Part shown: positions 50,183 through 59,054 of the stretch, one piece after another | Numbering within the stretch: the stretch's first letter is position 1 | How the letters are laid out: every line of letters begins with the position of its first letter | Notes under the pieces: model-generated | The model's input: the letters and a program-made list of their open reading frames with translations, nothing else | Told to the model about the DNA's origin: nothing | Databases searched by the model: none | Made by a program: the position numbers and the translations under genes | DNA from: Guptibacillus spartinae | GTDB lineage: Bacteria; Bacillota; Bacilli; Bacillales; Guptibacillaceae | Direction: 5' to 3' | DNA length: 64,000 nt | Assembly (NCBI RefSeq): GCF_028610625.1 | Contig: NZ_JAQQWU010000005.1 | Span: 124,001-188,000 of the forward strand

Positions 50183-51022
50183 TTACATTTTAAAATCAAA
50201 TTCATCAGGATGAGGGCCGCTACGAGCATTGTCGTTCAATGCATCAAGCTGCTTCATTTCTTCTGATGTAAGTTCAAAATCAAAAAGATCGATATTCGCT
50301 TCAATGCGCTTTTCGTTCATAGATTTTGGAATGGTAATCACGTTATGTTGCAGATCCCAGCGAAGAATCACTTGCGCTACGGATTTGTTATATTTCTCTG
50401 CAATCCCAGCGATTGTTTCGTTATCTAACAATTCACCAGCCATAAGTGGTGACCAAGCTTCCACTTGAATGTTGTGCTCTTCGCAATACGTTCTCACTTC
50501 TTCTTGCGTTAAGCGTGGGTGAAATTCGATTTGGTTAATCACTGGTGTGATTTCAAAGTTTGTGCGAAGATCCTCGAGGTGATTAACCTGGAAGTTACTT
50601 ACCCCAATGGAACGTACGCGTTTTTCTTTATAAAGTGTTTCAAGTGCTTTCCAGGGCTCTTGATATTTGTTATCTCCTGGCCAATGAATCAAGTAAAGAT
50701 CGAGGTAGTCAAGACCTAGTTTAGAAAGACTTGTTTCATACGCTTCAATTGTTTCATCGTAAGTAAGGCCATCGTTCCATACTTTTGAAGTAATGAAAAG
50801 CTCTTCTCTTGTGACAAGACCTTCTTTAATCGCTTCATTCACGCCTTGACCAACACTTTCCTCGTTACCGTAGATTGCTGCCGTGTCAATGCTGCGATAG
50901 CCTTTTTTAATCGCTGTTTTCACAGCTTCAACCAATTCCTGGCCTTGTTCAACTCGGAATACACCGTAACCTAGTTCAGGCATTTCAATATTATTGTTTA
51001 ATGTTTTTGTTTGTACAGTCAT
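50183..51022 (-). CDS. Aldo/keto reductase, YvgN-like
   Basis: A 279-residue AKR with YRSIDTAAIYGNEESVGQG (Asp, Tyr), FITSKVWNDG (Lys), LYLIHWPGDNKY (His) and IPKSMNEKRIEANI at the NADPH site. It closely resembles the B. subtilis glyoxal/methylglyoxal reductase YvgN. ATG 51022 has AAAGGAG 8 nt upstream. It starts about 80 bp after the flavodoxin-like reductase gene; both probably deal with reactive carbonyls or quinones. Confidence 0.93.
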   Translation of the reverse strand: MTVQTKTLNNNIEMPELGYGVFRVEQGQELVEAVKTAIKKGYRSIDTAAIYGNEESVGQGVNEAIKEGLVTREELFITSKVWNDGLTYDETIEAYETSLSKLGLDYLDLYLIHWPGDNKYQEPWKALETLYKEKRVRSIGVSNFQVNHLEDLRTNFEITPVINQIEFHPRLTQEEVRTYCEEHNIQVEAWSPLMAGELLDNETIAGIAEKYNKSVAQVILRWDLQHNVITIPKSMNEKRIEANIDLFDFELTSEEMKQLDALNDNARSGPHPDEFDFKM

Positions 51023-51102
51023 GTTAAATGCTCCTTTCAAAAGTCCTTTAATGGTTTTCCCGAAAAATCAATTTTAAACCATCTCGGTGTGGAGAGAGTG
51101 GT

Positions 51103-51654
51103 TTACTTACCAAACACTTCTCTGTAATGATCGTGTAGTTTCGTTCTATAGTGCGCCATATTTGTTTCCTTCATCACATTATGAATCGAGTACGTTGGTA
51201 GCGGACGCATACCGACATATTGGTTCATTTTGTGAAGGTGATCGATGGCTTGATCAAGATTTCGTCCTTCAAAGAAGCTCTGTTCATTTCCAAACGCTGC
51301 CTCTGGTGCGTTCCATGTAAGAGAGAACATGTATTTCTTGTTTGTAAACATGCCGCCCTGACCATAGCGATCTGAGCCGATGAAGAAAATCTTGTCCATA
51401 TAAACACGATCAATGTATTTCTTGAAGTTACCCGGGATGCTAAACCAGTAAATCGGCGTTTGCATAATGATCACATCAGCCCACTGCCACTTCTCGATTT
51501 CTTGATCAACATTGTATTCTTCATCGACGATTGTTGTTTTCACTTCGTAGTCTGAGGAGAGCACCTCGTTCCATTCATTAAAAATTGTTTGGTTTAACTC
51601 ACCTTTGGACTTCGGAAAATACTCATGTCCATTAATCAATAAAATGTTCTTCAT
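51103..51654 (-). CDS. NAD(P)H-dependent oxidoreductase, MdaB/flavodoxin-like fold
   Basis: A 183-residue flavoprotein of the MdaB/NQO type. It has ILLINGHEYFPKSKGELN at the FMN/FAD phosphate loop, DVIIMQTPIYWFSIPGNFKKYIDRV (the W-F-S-I-P-G stretch typical of MdaB) and SLTWNAPEAAFG. These enzymes reduce quinones by two electrons in the cytosol. Confidence 0.9.
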   Translation of the reverse strand: MKNILLINGHEYFPKSKGELNQTIFNEWNEVLSSDYEVKTTIVDEEYNVDQEIEKWQWADVIIMQTPIYWFSIPGNFKKYIDRVYMDKIFFIGSDRYGQGGMFTNKKYMFSLTWNAPEAAFGNEQSFFEGRNLDQAIDHLHKMNQYVGMRPLPTYSIHNVMKETNMAHYRTKLHDHYREVFGK

Positions 51655-51899
51655 ATGTGATCACACCTTTCTAGCTGTTTCGTACTTTCACAGTATAGAA
51701 CCAGTGCAATCGAATAGGAAAGCGATAAAATTGTTACTTGGCGGTGCGTATGGAACTTTTCAGTGCGTGTCTATTATCATATATAAATGTCATTTAAATC
51801 CTTTTATATAGTGATTTATTCTTACAAAAGGGATTGATATTCATTATTCGGTTGGTTTTTCAGTTGATTAATTTGAGCATAAAGACCCAGTTCGTAGAA

Positions 51900-51938
51900 G
51901 TGCCTGTCACCACCCGGTATTTGTCATAAAAAGTCGAA
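51900..51938 (+). repeat. Dispersed 39-bp element, copy 2
   Basis: GTGCCTGTCACCACCCG plus 22 bp ending in AGTCGAA. It touches the 14-bp hairpin that begins at 51936. It lies in the 374-bp gap between the MdaB-like and sulfatase-like genes, which otherwise shows no gene. Confidence 0.85.
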
Positions 51939-51967
51939 AGCGAAAGCGCTTGAGCGCTTTCGCTTTC
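51936..51967 (-). terminator. Terminator of the sulfatase-like gene
   Basis: A perfect 14-bp stem (GAAAGCGAAAGCGC and its complement, TTGA loop) is followed on the minus strand by GACTTTTT. Confidence 0.75.
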
Positions 51968-52028
51968 AATGTTTTCAATCCGTCTTTTCCCTCTCACTCT
52001 CACTTTCACTTTCCCTATCAATACGCGA

Positions 52029-53396
52029 TCAAATTGCGACGTTCCTTTTGTCGCTCCTCATCGAAGTCAATCGCTTTTGACGCCGCTGCTCTTCTAAGAT
52101 GAGCGCTAAAATCTTACGAATGTCTTTCGATTCCGGCGTTTCAAAATTCGGATCAGCAAGGTTTTTTTCTTCTAACGGATCGCGGGTGACATTGTATAGC
52201 TCGAATTCGTCGGGAGTTGGAGATGTCTTCGTTGTGGTCACCCATTTCGTTAATGATTCCTCCCCTGTCGGATCAGGAATGGCTTGCGATACAATCACAT
52301 CTGACACACCTGGAATCCTCCAATATTGGGGATCATCATAGTATCGCGCGTATTTCCACACTTCCTGCAGCTTCTCTTCGCCAGTACGTAGCATCGTCAC
52401 TACCCCTTCCAACTGATTCGGCTGCATGACGGATTCAACTAAATTCTCAGGAGCATCATTACGTTCTTGTCTTCCTTCATCTTCTGTCATAAAATAGATC
52501 GGTTCATTTGCCCGATAAAATCGCTTTCTTCCCGACAGTAGCGGAGTAAGATCTCTTCCAACAAGCGGACGAACTTCCGAATAATCTATGCTCAGTAACG
52601 TCTGAATCTCTTCCTCGTCAATTCCTGCGAGCCCTAAAATTGTTGGAAGAATGTCGACATGACTGGTTAGCATCGATGTGCTCCTTCTACTGGTAATGAG
52701 CGAGGGACTATGAATAATCAGTGGTACGTGAAGCGATTTTTCAGACACGTTATTTCTTTTTCTATTACGATTGCCAACCGTTCCTTTCCCTTTCTCCCCC
52801 TCAAACGATAAATAAAGAACGACCGTATTCAAGTAAAGCGCCGTCTTCTTCAACGACTGAAATACTTTCCTCATCTCACTGAAACTTTGATTCGAACGAA
52901 ACGAACTGAAAATGATCCATGCCTTTGATGCTTCCGAATCTTCTCGTTCAAGATTCTGAAGCAGTTCTACAACTTCATTTGCATAAACCTCATCGCCCAC
53001 CTCTTTCGTTACCATGGGGCTCTGATTGGAAGCCCTTCCATTCCGATAGGTCTCATAGCCCGCACGTCGCAAGTAATCGTCTATCAAAGGAACGGTTTTC
53101 GAATTCAAAGCAGAGTTAAACGCCGACCTATCAAACCCGCTCGTCTGCATCATCCCATGCAGGGAGGGATATTGTCCCGTATAAAGTGTCATTTCACTAG
53201 AGGCACAGGCGCAGCTGCCCACATAGTGATTTTTAAATTCAACTCCGTTAAGCACAAGTTCCTTCATAAAGAGATTTTTCTTTTCTATCGCTTTATCCTC
53301 TGATGGCTCACACGGCTGATCCACCATAAAGATGAGAAAATTTGGCATCTTACGCCCTATCGTAAACAGTGTAGGGAGAGGTTCCTGCCTGTTCAT
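52029..53396 (-). CDS. Sulfatase-like hydrolase with degenerate active site
   Basis: The 455-residue protein follows the alkaline-phosphatase/sulfatase fold: NFLIFMVDQPC at the N-terminal metal site, MTLYTGQYPSLHGM after the signature position, SEKSLHVPLIIHSPSLI, HVDILPTILGLAGI and ELYNVTRDPLEEKNLAD at the C-terminus. The C/S-x-P-x-R formylglycine motif is replaced by GSCACASSEM, and the TSDHGD metal stretch by YLSFEGEKGKG. Sulfate-ester cleavage is therefore unlikely. ATG 53396 has GGAGG upstream. It is divergent from the amine oxidase. Confidence 0.75.
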   Translation of the reverse strand: MNRQEPLPTLFTIGRKMPNFLIFMVDQPCEPSEDKAIEKKNLFMKELVLNGVEFKNHYVGSCACASSEMTLYTGQYPSLHGMMQTSGFDRSAFNSALNSKTVPLIDDYLRRAGYETYRNGRASNQSPMVTKEVGDEVYANEVVELLQNLEREDSEASKAWIIFSSFRSNQSFSEMRKVFQSLKKTALYLNTVVLYLSFEGEKGKGTVGNRNRKRNNVSEKSLHVPLIIHSPSLITSRRSTSMLTSHVDILPTILGLAGIDEEEIQTLLSIDYSEVRPLVGRDLTPLLSGRKRFYRANEPIYFMTEDEGRQERNDAPENLVESVMQPNQLEGVVTMLRTGEEKLQEVWKYARYYDDPQYWRIPGVSDVIVSQAIPDPTGEESLTKWVTTTKTSPTPDEFELYNVTRDPLEEKNLADPNFETPESKDIRKILALILEEQRRQKRLTSMRSDKRNVAI

Positions 53397-53608
53397 GTCG
53401 TTCCTCCTTCTATACAAGTCCGTCCCGCATCTGTTTGTTTTTTTGTAGTTTATGTTTACGCCCAGGAAACGGTTCTTCTTTCTAACCATTCTCTCCGCAA
53501 TAGAAAGAAAAATTTCACATTTCATATCCTTTTTTTGTTAGTCATAGATTAATAAGGTGAATCCTTCTCCTAGTGAGTAAGGAGGTTTACGAGATAAGGA
53601 GGCTGTCT

Positions 53609-55087
53609 ATGGCCAAACCATTTTCTTCATTACGCTATCCAGAAGATCTACTTTCTCTTATCCGAAAGGGGTTACCGGGAAAATGCGCTCCTAAACACGT
53701 CATCATCATTGGAGCCGGACTGTCAGGGCTCGTAGCGGGGTCATTGCTGAAACGAAGTGGCCATCACGTGACACTATTAGAAGGGAATGATCGCATTGGC
53801 GGTAGAGTGTATACACTTCGAAAACCTTTTTCCTTAAATCAGTACATGGACGCAGGCGCAATGAGAATTCCTGATAACCATGCACTTGTACATGAATACA
53901 TTCGTCACTTTCAACTTCCTCTACACCCATTTTTAAACTCCTCACCGAAAGATCTGCTTTTTGTTAACAATGTGCTAACAACAAAGGGAGAGTATGAAAA
54001 GAACCCAGACATCCTTGGCTTTCCATTGAATGAAAGCGAAAAAGGAAAAACGGCAACAGAACTTTTTCTTGAAGCAACCCAGCCGTTTATCGACCTTTAT
54101 AAGGCCAGTACAAAAGAAGAAAAAGAAGAGCTCGTAGCCAAGTATGGGGAATATTCAATGGGAGAATTTCTCCACTACAATCCCCTCGGGAAACCACTTT
54201 CCCTTAATGCAATTCGTGCGATCGGTGTCATGCTTGGCATTGAAGGATTTCCAGAGTTCGCTTTCACCGATATTTTAACGGACATTATTTATCCCATTTT
54301 CAGCAAAAAAATCACGTTCCATCAAATTGATGGTGGGAATGACCGCTTACCTCATTCATTCGTAGAAGAGCTAAAGCATCACATTTTTCTAAATCAAAAA
54401 GTGATTAAAATCAAGCAGTCAGATCGTGGCGTAAGTGTGACAACGCTCAATCCTAAAACACAGGAAAGATTCCGTGTGAAGGGAGACGTTGCCATTGTTG
54501 CCATCCCTTTCTCCGTTCTTCAATTTATTGATATTGCGCCATATCATTCGGTCTCATTTAAAAAATGGCAGGCGATTCGTGAATTAATCAATGTTCCAGC
54601 CGTTAAAATTGGAATTGAATTTAGCTACCGCTTTTGGGAGAAAAACAACGTTGGAAATGCACTGACGGATTTACCCATTCGGTTCAGTTATGTACCAGGA
54701 GAAGGCATTGGATCAGAGGGATCAGCTACCCTATTAGCCAGCTATAGCTGGGGAGAAGACGCTGTACTCTGGGGAAGCTTGCCTCCAGAAGAAATCACGC
54801 GGATCCTGTTAAAAGATCTTGCCAAAATCTATGGAAAAGAAGTATATGCTGCCTTCAAAAAAGCGGTTCCGTTTAATTGGAGTAAGAACCCCTATTCTGC
54901 AGGGTGCTTCACTCTTTTCACCCCTGGCCAAGAAAACAACCTTGGTCACATCATCAAACAGCCGGAAGGAAAGCTCCATTTTGCAGGAGAGCACACTTCT
55001 TCTTTTCACGGATGGATGGAAGGTGCCATTGAGTCTGGACTAAGGGCAGCTTATGAGATCAATCAGCTAAATGAGCCAATTAAATAG
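53609..55087 (+). CDS. Flavin monoamine oxidase family protein
   Basis: A 492-residue FAD enzyme: dinucleotide-binding HVIIIGAGLSGLVAGSLLKR near residue 38, then LLEGNDRIGGRVYTL, MDAGAMRIP, and at the C-terminus LHFAGEHTSSFHGWMEGAIES, where FAD and substrate meet. This is the L-amino-acid oxidase/monoamine oxidase layout, producing an imine and hydrogen peroxide. The substrate is unknown. No signal peptide is seen, so it is cytoplasmic. AAGGAGG lies 6 nt before ATG 53609. Confidence 0.9.
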   Translation: MAKPFSSLRYPEDLLSLIRKGLPGKCAPKHVIIIGAGLSGLVAGSLLKRSGHHVTLLEGNDRIGGRVYTLRKPFSLNQYMDAGAMRIPDNHALVHEYIRHFQLPLHPFLNSSPKDLLFVNNVLTTKGEYEKNPDILGFPLNESEKGKTATELFLEATQPFIDLYKASTKEEKEELVAKYGEYSMGEFLHYNPLGKPLSLNAIRAIGVMLGIEGFPEFAFTDILTDIIYPIFSKKITFHQIDGGNDRLPHSFVEELKHHIFLNQKVIKIKQSDRGVSVTTLNPKTQERFRVKGDVAIVAIPFSVLQFIDIAPYHSVSFKKWQAIRELINVPAVKIGIEFSYRFWEKNNVGNALTDLPIRFSYVPGEGIGSEGSATLLASYSWGEDAVLWGSLPPEEITRILLKDLAKIYGKEVYAAFKKAVPFNWSKNPYSAGCFTLFTPGQENNLGHIIKQPEGKLHFAGEHTSSFHGWMEGAIESGLRAAYEINQLNEPIK

Positions 55088-55102
55088 AGAACCTTTTATT
55101 GA

Positions 55103-55135
55103 GAATCGCTTCAGTGTAAGGAAGCGGTTCTTTTT
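55103..55135 (+). terminator. Rho-independent terminator
   Basis: GAATCGCTTC pairs with GAAGCGGTTC (one G-U pair) and TTTTT follows, 15 bp after the amine oxidase stop. Confidence 0.85.
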
Positions 55136-55182
55136 GTGTGCAAAAAAGCGACTGGTAAGGATTACTACAAATTGTATAAATG

Positions 55183-55230
55183 TTGTAATTTGTCGAAATA
55201 GATTGTTAATTTGTCGAATCTATGTATAAT
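55183..55230 (+). promoter_or_regulatory. Promoter of the AGCS symporter with direct repeats
   Basis: TTGTTA (55203-55208) and TATAAT (55225-55230) are 16 bp apart, a good SigA promoter. The 15-mer TTGTAATTTGTCGAA at 55183 recurs with one inserted base at 55203, two helical turns downstream, covering the -35 box. This looks like a regulator site. Confidence 0.6.
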
Positions 55231-55293
55231 TATAACTAGCGATAAATTTTCAGAAAAATAAATCAAATGACAACTAGAGGAGCGGTTTAGCTT

Positions 55294-56739
55294 ATGGAAG
55301 GATTTCTAACGAGTATCATTGATGGTTCCAACAACATTCTTTGGAGTTATGTCCTCATTGCGGGGTTACTTGGACTCGGCATTTACTTCACGATTGCTTC
55401 GCGATTTGTTCAATTCCGATTTTTTGGCGAGATGTTTCGCGTATTAGGAGAAAAACCTGATTATAAGGATGGAGCAAAAAACATTTCCCCTTTTAAATCT
55501 TTCTGTGTCGGCGCAGCTACGCGAATTGGTACAGGGAACTTAGCAGGGGTTGCTGTGGCGATCACGCTTGGTGGGCCAGGCGCTATTTTCTGGATGTGGA
55601 TGGTTGCCCTGCTTGGTGGAGCAACAGCTTTCATTGAAAGCACACTTGCTCAAGTTTACAAGGTGAAAGGTGAAAACGCCTTTCGAGGCGGCCCCGCTTA
55701 TTATATTGAAAAAGGGCTGAACGCAAGATGGTTAGGAATTATTTTTGCTGTTCTGATTGCCATTACATTTGGTCTCATCTTTAATTCCGTTCAAAGTAAT
55801 ACGATCGCACTAGCGTTTGAGAATGCGTTTGGCATAGATCCATTCGTCATCGGTTTGATCATTACAGCTTTAACTGGCGTTGTCATCTTCGGTGGTGTCC
55901 ATCGAATTGCAAACTTATCAAGTGTCATTGTGCCTGTTATGGCCATTCTCTATATTGCCATTGCCCTTTTTGTTCTTTTCATGAACCTAGCAGAGCTACC
56001 TTCAATTGTAGCAGTCATCGTTGGAAGTGCCTTCGGATTTGAACAAGCTGTGGGTGGGGCAATTGGTGCAGCGATTATGAACGGAGTAAAACGAGGACTA
56101 TTTTCGAATGAAGCTGGTATGGGTAGCGCGCCAAACGCGGCAGCGACTTCTACGACTTCACACCCAGCGAAACAAGGACTGATTCAATCACTTGGTGTGT
56201 TTGTTGATACGATTCTCGTTTGTTCATCGACTGCTTTTATTATCTTACTAGCTCCTGTGTTTCGTACAGGGGACGTAACAGGAATTGAATTACTTCAAAA
56301 CTCACTGAACGCTCATATAGGTGGATGGTCGGGAATTTTTATCTCAGTAGCGATTTTCTTGTTCGCTTTCAGTTCAATTATTGGCTCTTACTACTATGGC
56401 GAAACCAATATTGAGTTTATTAAAAAAAGCAAAGGAACGCTTTTTGTCTTCCGTCTCGCGACAATGGCATTTGTGCTGATCGGCTCGATTTCAAGCTTAA
56501 GTCTCGTATGGAAAATGGCCGATCTCTTTATGGCCTTAATGACAGTGATTAACTTGATTGCGATTGGTTTATTAGGAAAAGTAGCATTCAAGGTTTTAAA
56601 AGACTATGAAAGCCAGCGAAAACAAGGAAAGAATCCTGTCTTTCATCCTACTAAGCTAGGCATTCAACATGCCGATGCCTGGGTAGAGGATGAAAAAGAG
56701 ATCGCAGAGGAAGTTAAAGAAGAGGAAGCCATTGGATAA
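55294..56739 (+). CDS. Sodium:alanine symporter family (AGCS) transporter
   Basis: A 481-residue protein with about eleven helices. It carries AGCS signatures AATRIGTGNLAGVAVAITLGG near residue 70, FRGGPAYYIEKGL, and GVKRGLFSNEAGMGSAPNAAA near residue 265. It imports alanine or glycine with sodium, like AlsT/GlnT of B. subtilis. GAGGAGC precedes the ATG. It is monocistronic with its own promoter and terminator. Confidence 0.95.
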   Translation: MEGFLTSIIDGSNNILWSYVLIAGLLGLGIYFTIASRFVQFRFFGEMFRVLGEKPDYKDGAKNISPFKSFCVGAATRIGTGNLAGVAVAITLGGPGAIFWMWMVALLGGATAFIESTLAQVYKVKGENAFRGGPAYYIEKGLNARWLGIIFAVLIAITFGLIFNSVQSNTIALAFENAFGIDPFVIGLIITALTGVVIFGGVHRIANLSSVIVPVMAILYIAIALFVLFMNLAELPSIVAVIVGSAFGFEQAVGGAIGAAIMNGVKRGLFSNEAGMGSAPNAAATSTTSHPAKQGLIQSLGVFVDTILVCSSTAFIILLAPVFRTGDVTGIELLQNSLNAHIGGWSGIFISVAIFLFAFSSIIGSYYYGETNIEFIKKSKGTLFVFRLATMAFVLIGSISSLSLVWKMADLFMALMTVINLIAIGLLGKVAFKVLKDYESQRKQGKNPVFHPTKLGIQHADAWVEDEKEIAEEVKEEEAIG

Positions 56740-56749
56740 TGAAGTTGTG

Positions 56750-56779
56750 AAAGAGTCCGGGAACTGAACCGGACTCTTT
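56750..56779 (+). terminator. Rho-independent terminator
   Basis: AAAGAGTCCGG pairs with CCGGACTCTTT over 8 nt, followed by CTTTCT; 10 bp after the symporter stop. Confidence 0.88.
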
Positions 56780-56968
56780 CTTTCTGCATGCCCTTTATCC
56801 GCGGTAATTTACATATCCAAACTTCTTTACTCTTTTTTACAGATAGCCTTTTTAAAGAGGAAGATTCGTTATATGATGAGGATATGCCAGTCACCCTTGT
56901 CAGATTGCTTCACAGGTACCAATGAATTGGCTTGAAAACTATGAAGGAAAGGCAGGTTCTTTCTACTC

Positions 56969-57319
56969 ATGATTACACCGATCTTTCGCATCTTTGACAC
57001 GGAAAAAGCCACTGACTTTTATCGGGATTTCTTAGGATTTACGGTTGATTGGCGGCATCAGTATGAAGATAATATGCCTGAATACATTCAAGTCTCATTT
57101 CGTAACGCCCTGATTCATTTAACCGAACACCATGGCGATGCCTCACCCGGAAGTTCTATACGGGTAAAGCTAGATAATGTTGAAGATTATCATCACACAC
57201 TATCCCAGAAAGAGTACGCCTACGCCAACCCTGGCATGAGGCATACTTCATGGAAAACCATCGAAATGACCGTCACAGACCCCTTTCTAAATCGGATTAC
57301 GTTCTATGAAGATAAGTGA
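56969..57319 (+). CDS. Glyoxalase superfamily (VOC) protein
   Basis: A 116-residue VOC protein with TPIFRIFDTEKATDFYRDFLGF, IHLTEHHGDASPGS and TDPFLNRITFYED. It matches the BLMT-like glyoxalase superfamily proteins often annotated as bleomycin-resistance-like. The metal ligand pattern is incomplete, so it may bind rather than convert its ligand. The ribosome site is weak. It ends 3 bp before the third copy of the dispersed element. Confidence 0.85.
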   Translation: MITPIFRIFDTEKATDFYRDFLGFTVDWRHQYEDNMPEYIQVSFRNALIHLTEHHGDASPGSSIRVKLDNVEDYHHTLSQKEYAYANPGMRHTSWKTIEMTVTDPFLNRITFYEDK

Positions 57320-57322
57320 GCG

Positions 57323-57361
57323 GTGCCTGGCACCACCCGTTTCCTGTCGAACTTAGTCGAT
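57323..57361 (+). repeat. Dispersed 39-bp element, copy 3
   Basis: GTGCCTGGCACCACCCG plus 22 bp ending in AGTCGAT. Its right end contains the stop codon and last two codons of the convergent M50-like gene. Confidence 0.85.
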
Positions 57362-57832
57362 CGGGTCTTCTGCTTTCCCATGGCGAATGACATCATAGAT
57401 GGCCATACCGTCACTTGGCTTGCCATCTTCATTTTTGTACGGCATTAAGGAAAAGAAAATGAAGTAGAACGAGAAATACACAAACTGTCTAAAGATAAGC
57501 GTTTTCGGTAAGACATCAGTAAGAATGAGGTAGTTAATGATCAGGATAAGAATGAGGTTAAAGAAACTACCAGCTAGATAAATCGACACATGAGCCCATG
57601 TTTTATCGTAAGTTAACTTATCATACTGACACCATCCTTCCATGAAATACTTCTTTCGCACTTCTAAGGGCCCAATATCGAACATTTTTTTCCCAGTCCC
57701 GATACAGAATTTTATTCTTCCTCCAAATAGTCTTGCTACAAGTACATGTCCTGCCTCATGCACCAATGTAACGATTGGTAGAATAATAAAGAAATTCACA
57801 AAAAACATTGGAATATCATGTAAAGTAAACAT
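57353..57832 (-). CDS. M50-like (site-2 protease family) metalloprotease
   Basis: A 159-residue membrane protein with the zinc motif HEAGH in the first helix (LVHEAGHVLVARLFGG near residue 25) and a later DG element in MPYKNEDGKPSDGMAIYD that could give the third ligand. Three or four helices surround them. Size and motif order match small Bacillus site-2-type proteases cleaving in the membrane. GGAGG is 6 nt from ATG 57832. Its final codons lie in a dispersed element. Confidence 0.82.
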   Translation of the reverse strand: MFTLHDIPMFFVNFFIILPIVTLVHEAGHVLVARLFGGRIKFCIGTGKKMFDIGPLEVRKKYFMEGWCQYDKLTYDKTWAHVSIYLAGSFFNLILILIINYLILTDVLPKTLIFRQFVYFSFYFIFFSLMPYKNEDGKPSDGMAIYDVIRHGKAEDPID

Positions 57833-57890
57833 CGCAAACCTCCAGTTATTTTCCAGCATTTATTAAAGTCAGGTGTAAAGACACAAAAAA

Positions 57891-57923
57891 AAGCCGAAAA
57901 GGAATGGTTCTCCTTTTCGGCTT
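57891..57923 (-). terminator. Strong terminator, minus strand
   Basis: A 13-bp stem (AAGCCGAAAAGGA with its complement) is followed by eight Ts on the minus strand. It ends transcripts from the SDR gene 230 bp upstream; that gap holds only a short open frame without a start. Confidence 0.9.
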
Positions 57924-58155
57924 ATGTCTGACGCTATTTGTTCAGATCATTGCTACCTTGTATCTAATTTTGTTGATTAGTTAAATTGAAAAGTTGTTGC
58001 TTTTTTCTCGCAATAGGCAAATAGAATAAGGCCAAACCTTTTATTTCAGCCTCAGTTTCACATTGTAACCTTACAATCTCCTAAAAATCAAGGAAGAGAT
58101 GACCCCCATACGATCATGGCTTTCTCGCAACTACTACTCTGTTAGAGAAATGAAG

Positions 58156-58899
58156 TTAAACATCTGCAGACCCAAGCGTCATTCCCCCATCCACCACAAT
58201 TTCCGACCCGGTACAATAGGAGCTTTCATCTGAAACGAGAAACGCGACCGCCCTGGCAATTTCCACTGGTTGCCCGATGCGACCGAGTGGAATAGTTTGA
58301 TAAAATTCAGGAACCCCTTCTCCCTGTGTCGCCATTTCCGTCTCAACGCCACCTGGATGAATCATGTTAACACGGATCCCTTTTGGACCTAATTCAATTG
58401 CTGCTGATTTTGACATCGCTACAACAGCCGCTTTCGTAGCGGCATAGGCGGACGACTGTCCAATCGGGGCAAAGGCAGAAATGGAAACATTGTTCACAAT
58501 GGAACCCTTCTGCTGTGCTTCCATGAAAGGAACCACCGCCTGCATACCTAAAAACACACCAAGCTGATTCACATTAATCAACTCTTGATACTCTTCTGTC
58601 GATAAGTCCATAAATGGTTTTCTTTTTAAAAGTCCTGCATTATTGACAAGGGCGTCTAATTGACCAAAATGAGCGTGAATTTTTTCTACCGCTCTCCTCC
58701 ATTGCTCTGCTTTAGTCACATCCAATTGCACCGGGAAAGCACCTGGCCCGATCGACTCTGCTGCTTTCTCTGCTGCCTTTAGCTGACGAGCTCCAATCAC
58801 CACTTTTGCCCCTAACGAAGCGAGGTGCTCACTAATGGCTTTTCCCTGGCCTCGATTTCCTCCTGTAATAAGGATAACTTGGTTTTCTAGATCTGGCAT
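58156..58899 (-). CDS. SDR family oxidoreductase
   Basis: A 247-residue classical short-chain dehydrogenase. It has [20 protein letters not shown] (cofactor loop), [33 protein letters not shown] with catalytic Tyr and Lys, and [16 protein letters not shown]. Cofactor choice probably favours NADP, judging from GARQLKA after the second strand. Substrate unknown. Monocistronic, minus strand. Confidence 0.92.
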   Translation of the reverse strand: MPDLENQVILITGGNRGQGKAISEHLASLGAKVVIGARQLKAAEKAAESIGPGAFPVQLDVTKAEQWRRAVEKIHAHFGQLDALVNNAGLLKRKPFMDLSTEEYQELINVNQLGVFLGMQAVVPFMEAQQKGSIVNNVSISAFAPIGQSSAYAATKAAVVAMSKSAAIELGPKGIRVNMIHPGGVETEMATQGEGVPEFYQTIPLGRIGQPVEIARAVAFLVSDESSYCTGSEIVVDGGMTLGSADV

Positions 58900-59054
58900 A
58901 TGCTTCTCTCCCTTTACTTTCCTACTATAATACGTTAAGACTACCGAACTTATTAGCTCTTCACAAAATCATGTGTTTATAACAAAATTGCAAATTTATT
59001 GAAATTTTGAAATAATAACAGTAAATTCTAGATAAGAAATGGAGAGATCAACAC

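Noticed and set aside
57924-58155. Minus-strand frame ending KKQQLFNLTNQQN
   Set aside because: The frame has no usable start after its upstream stop, and only about 38 codons are open.
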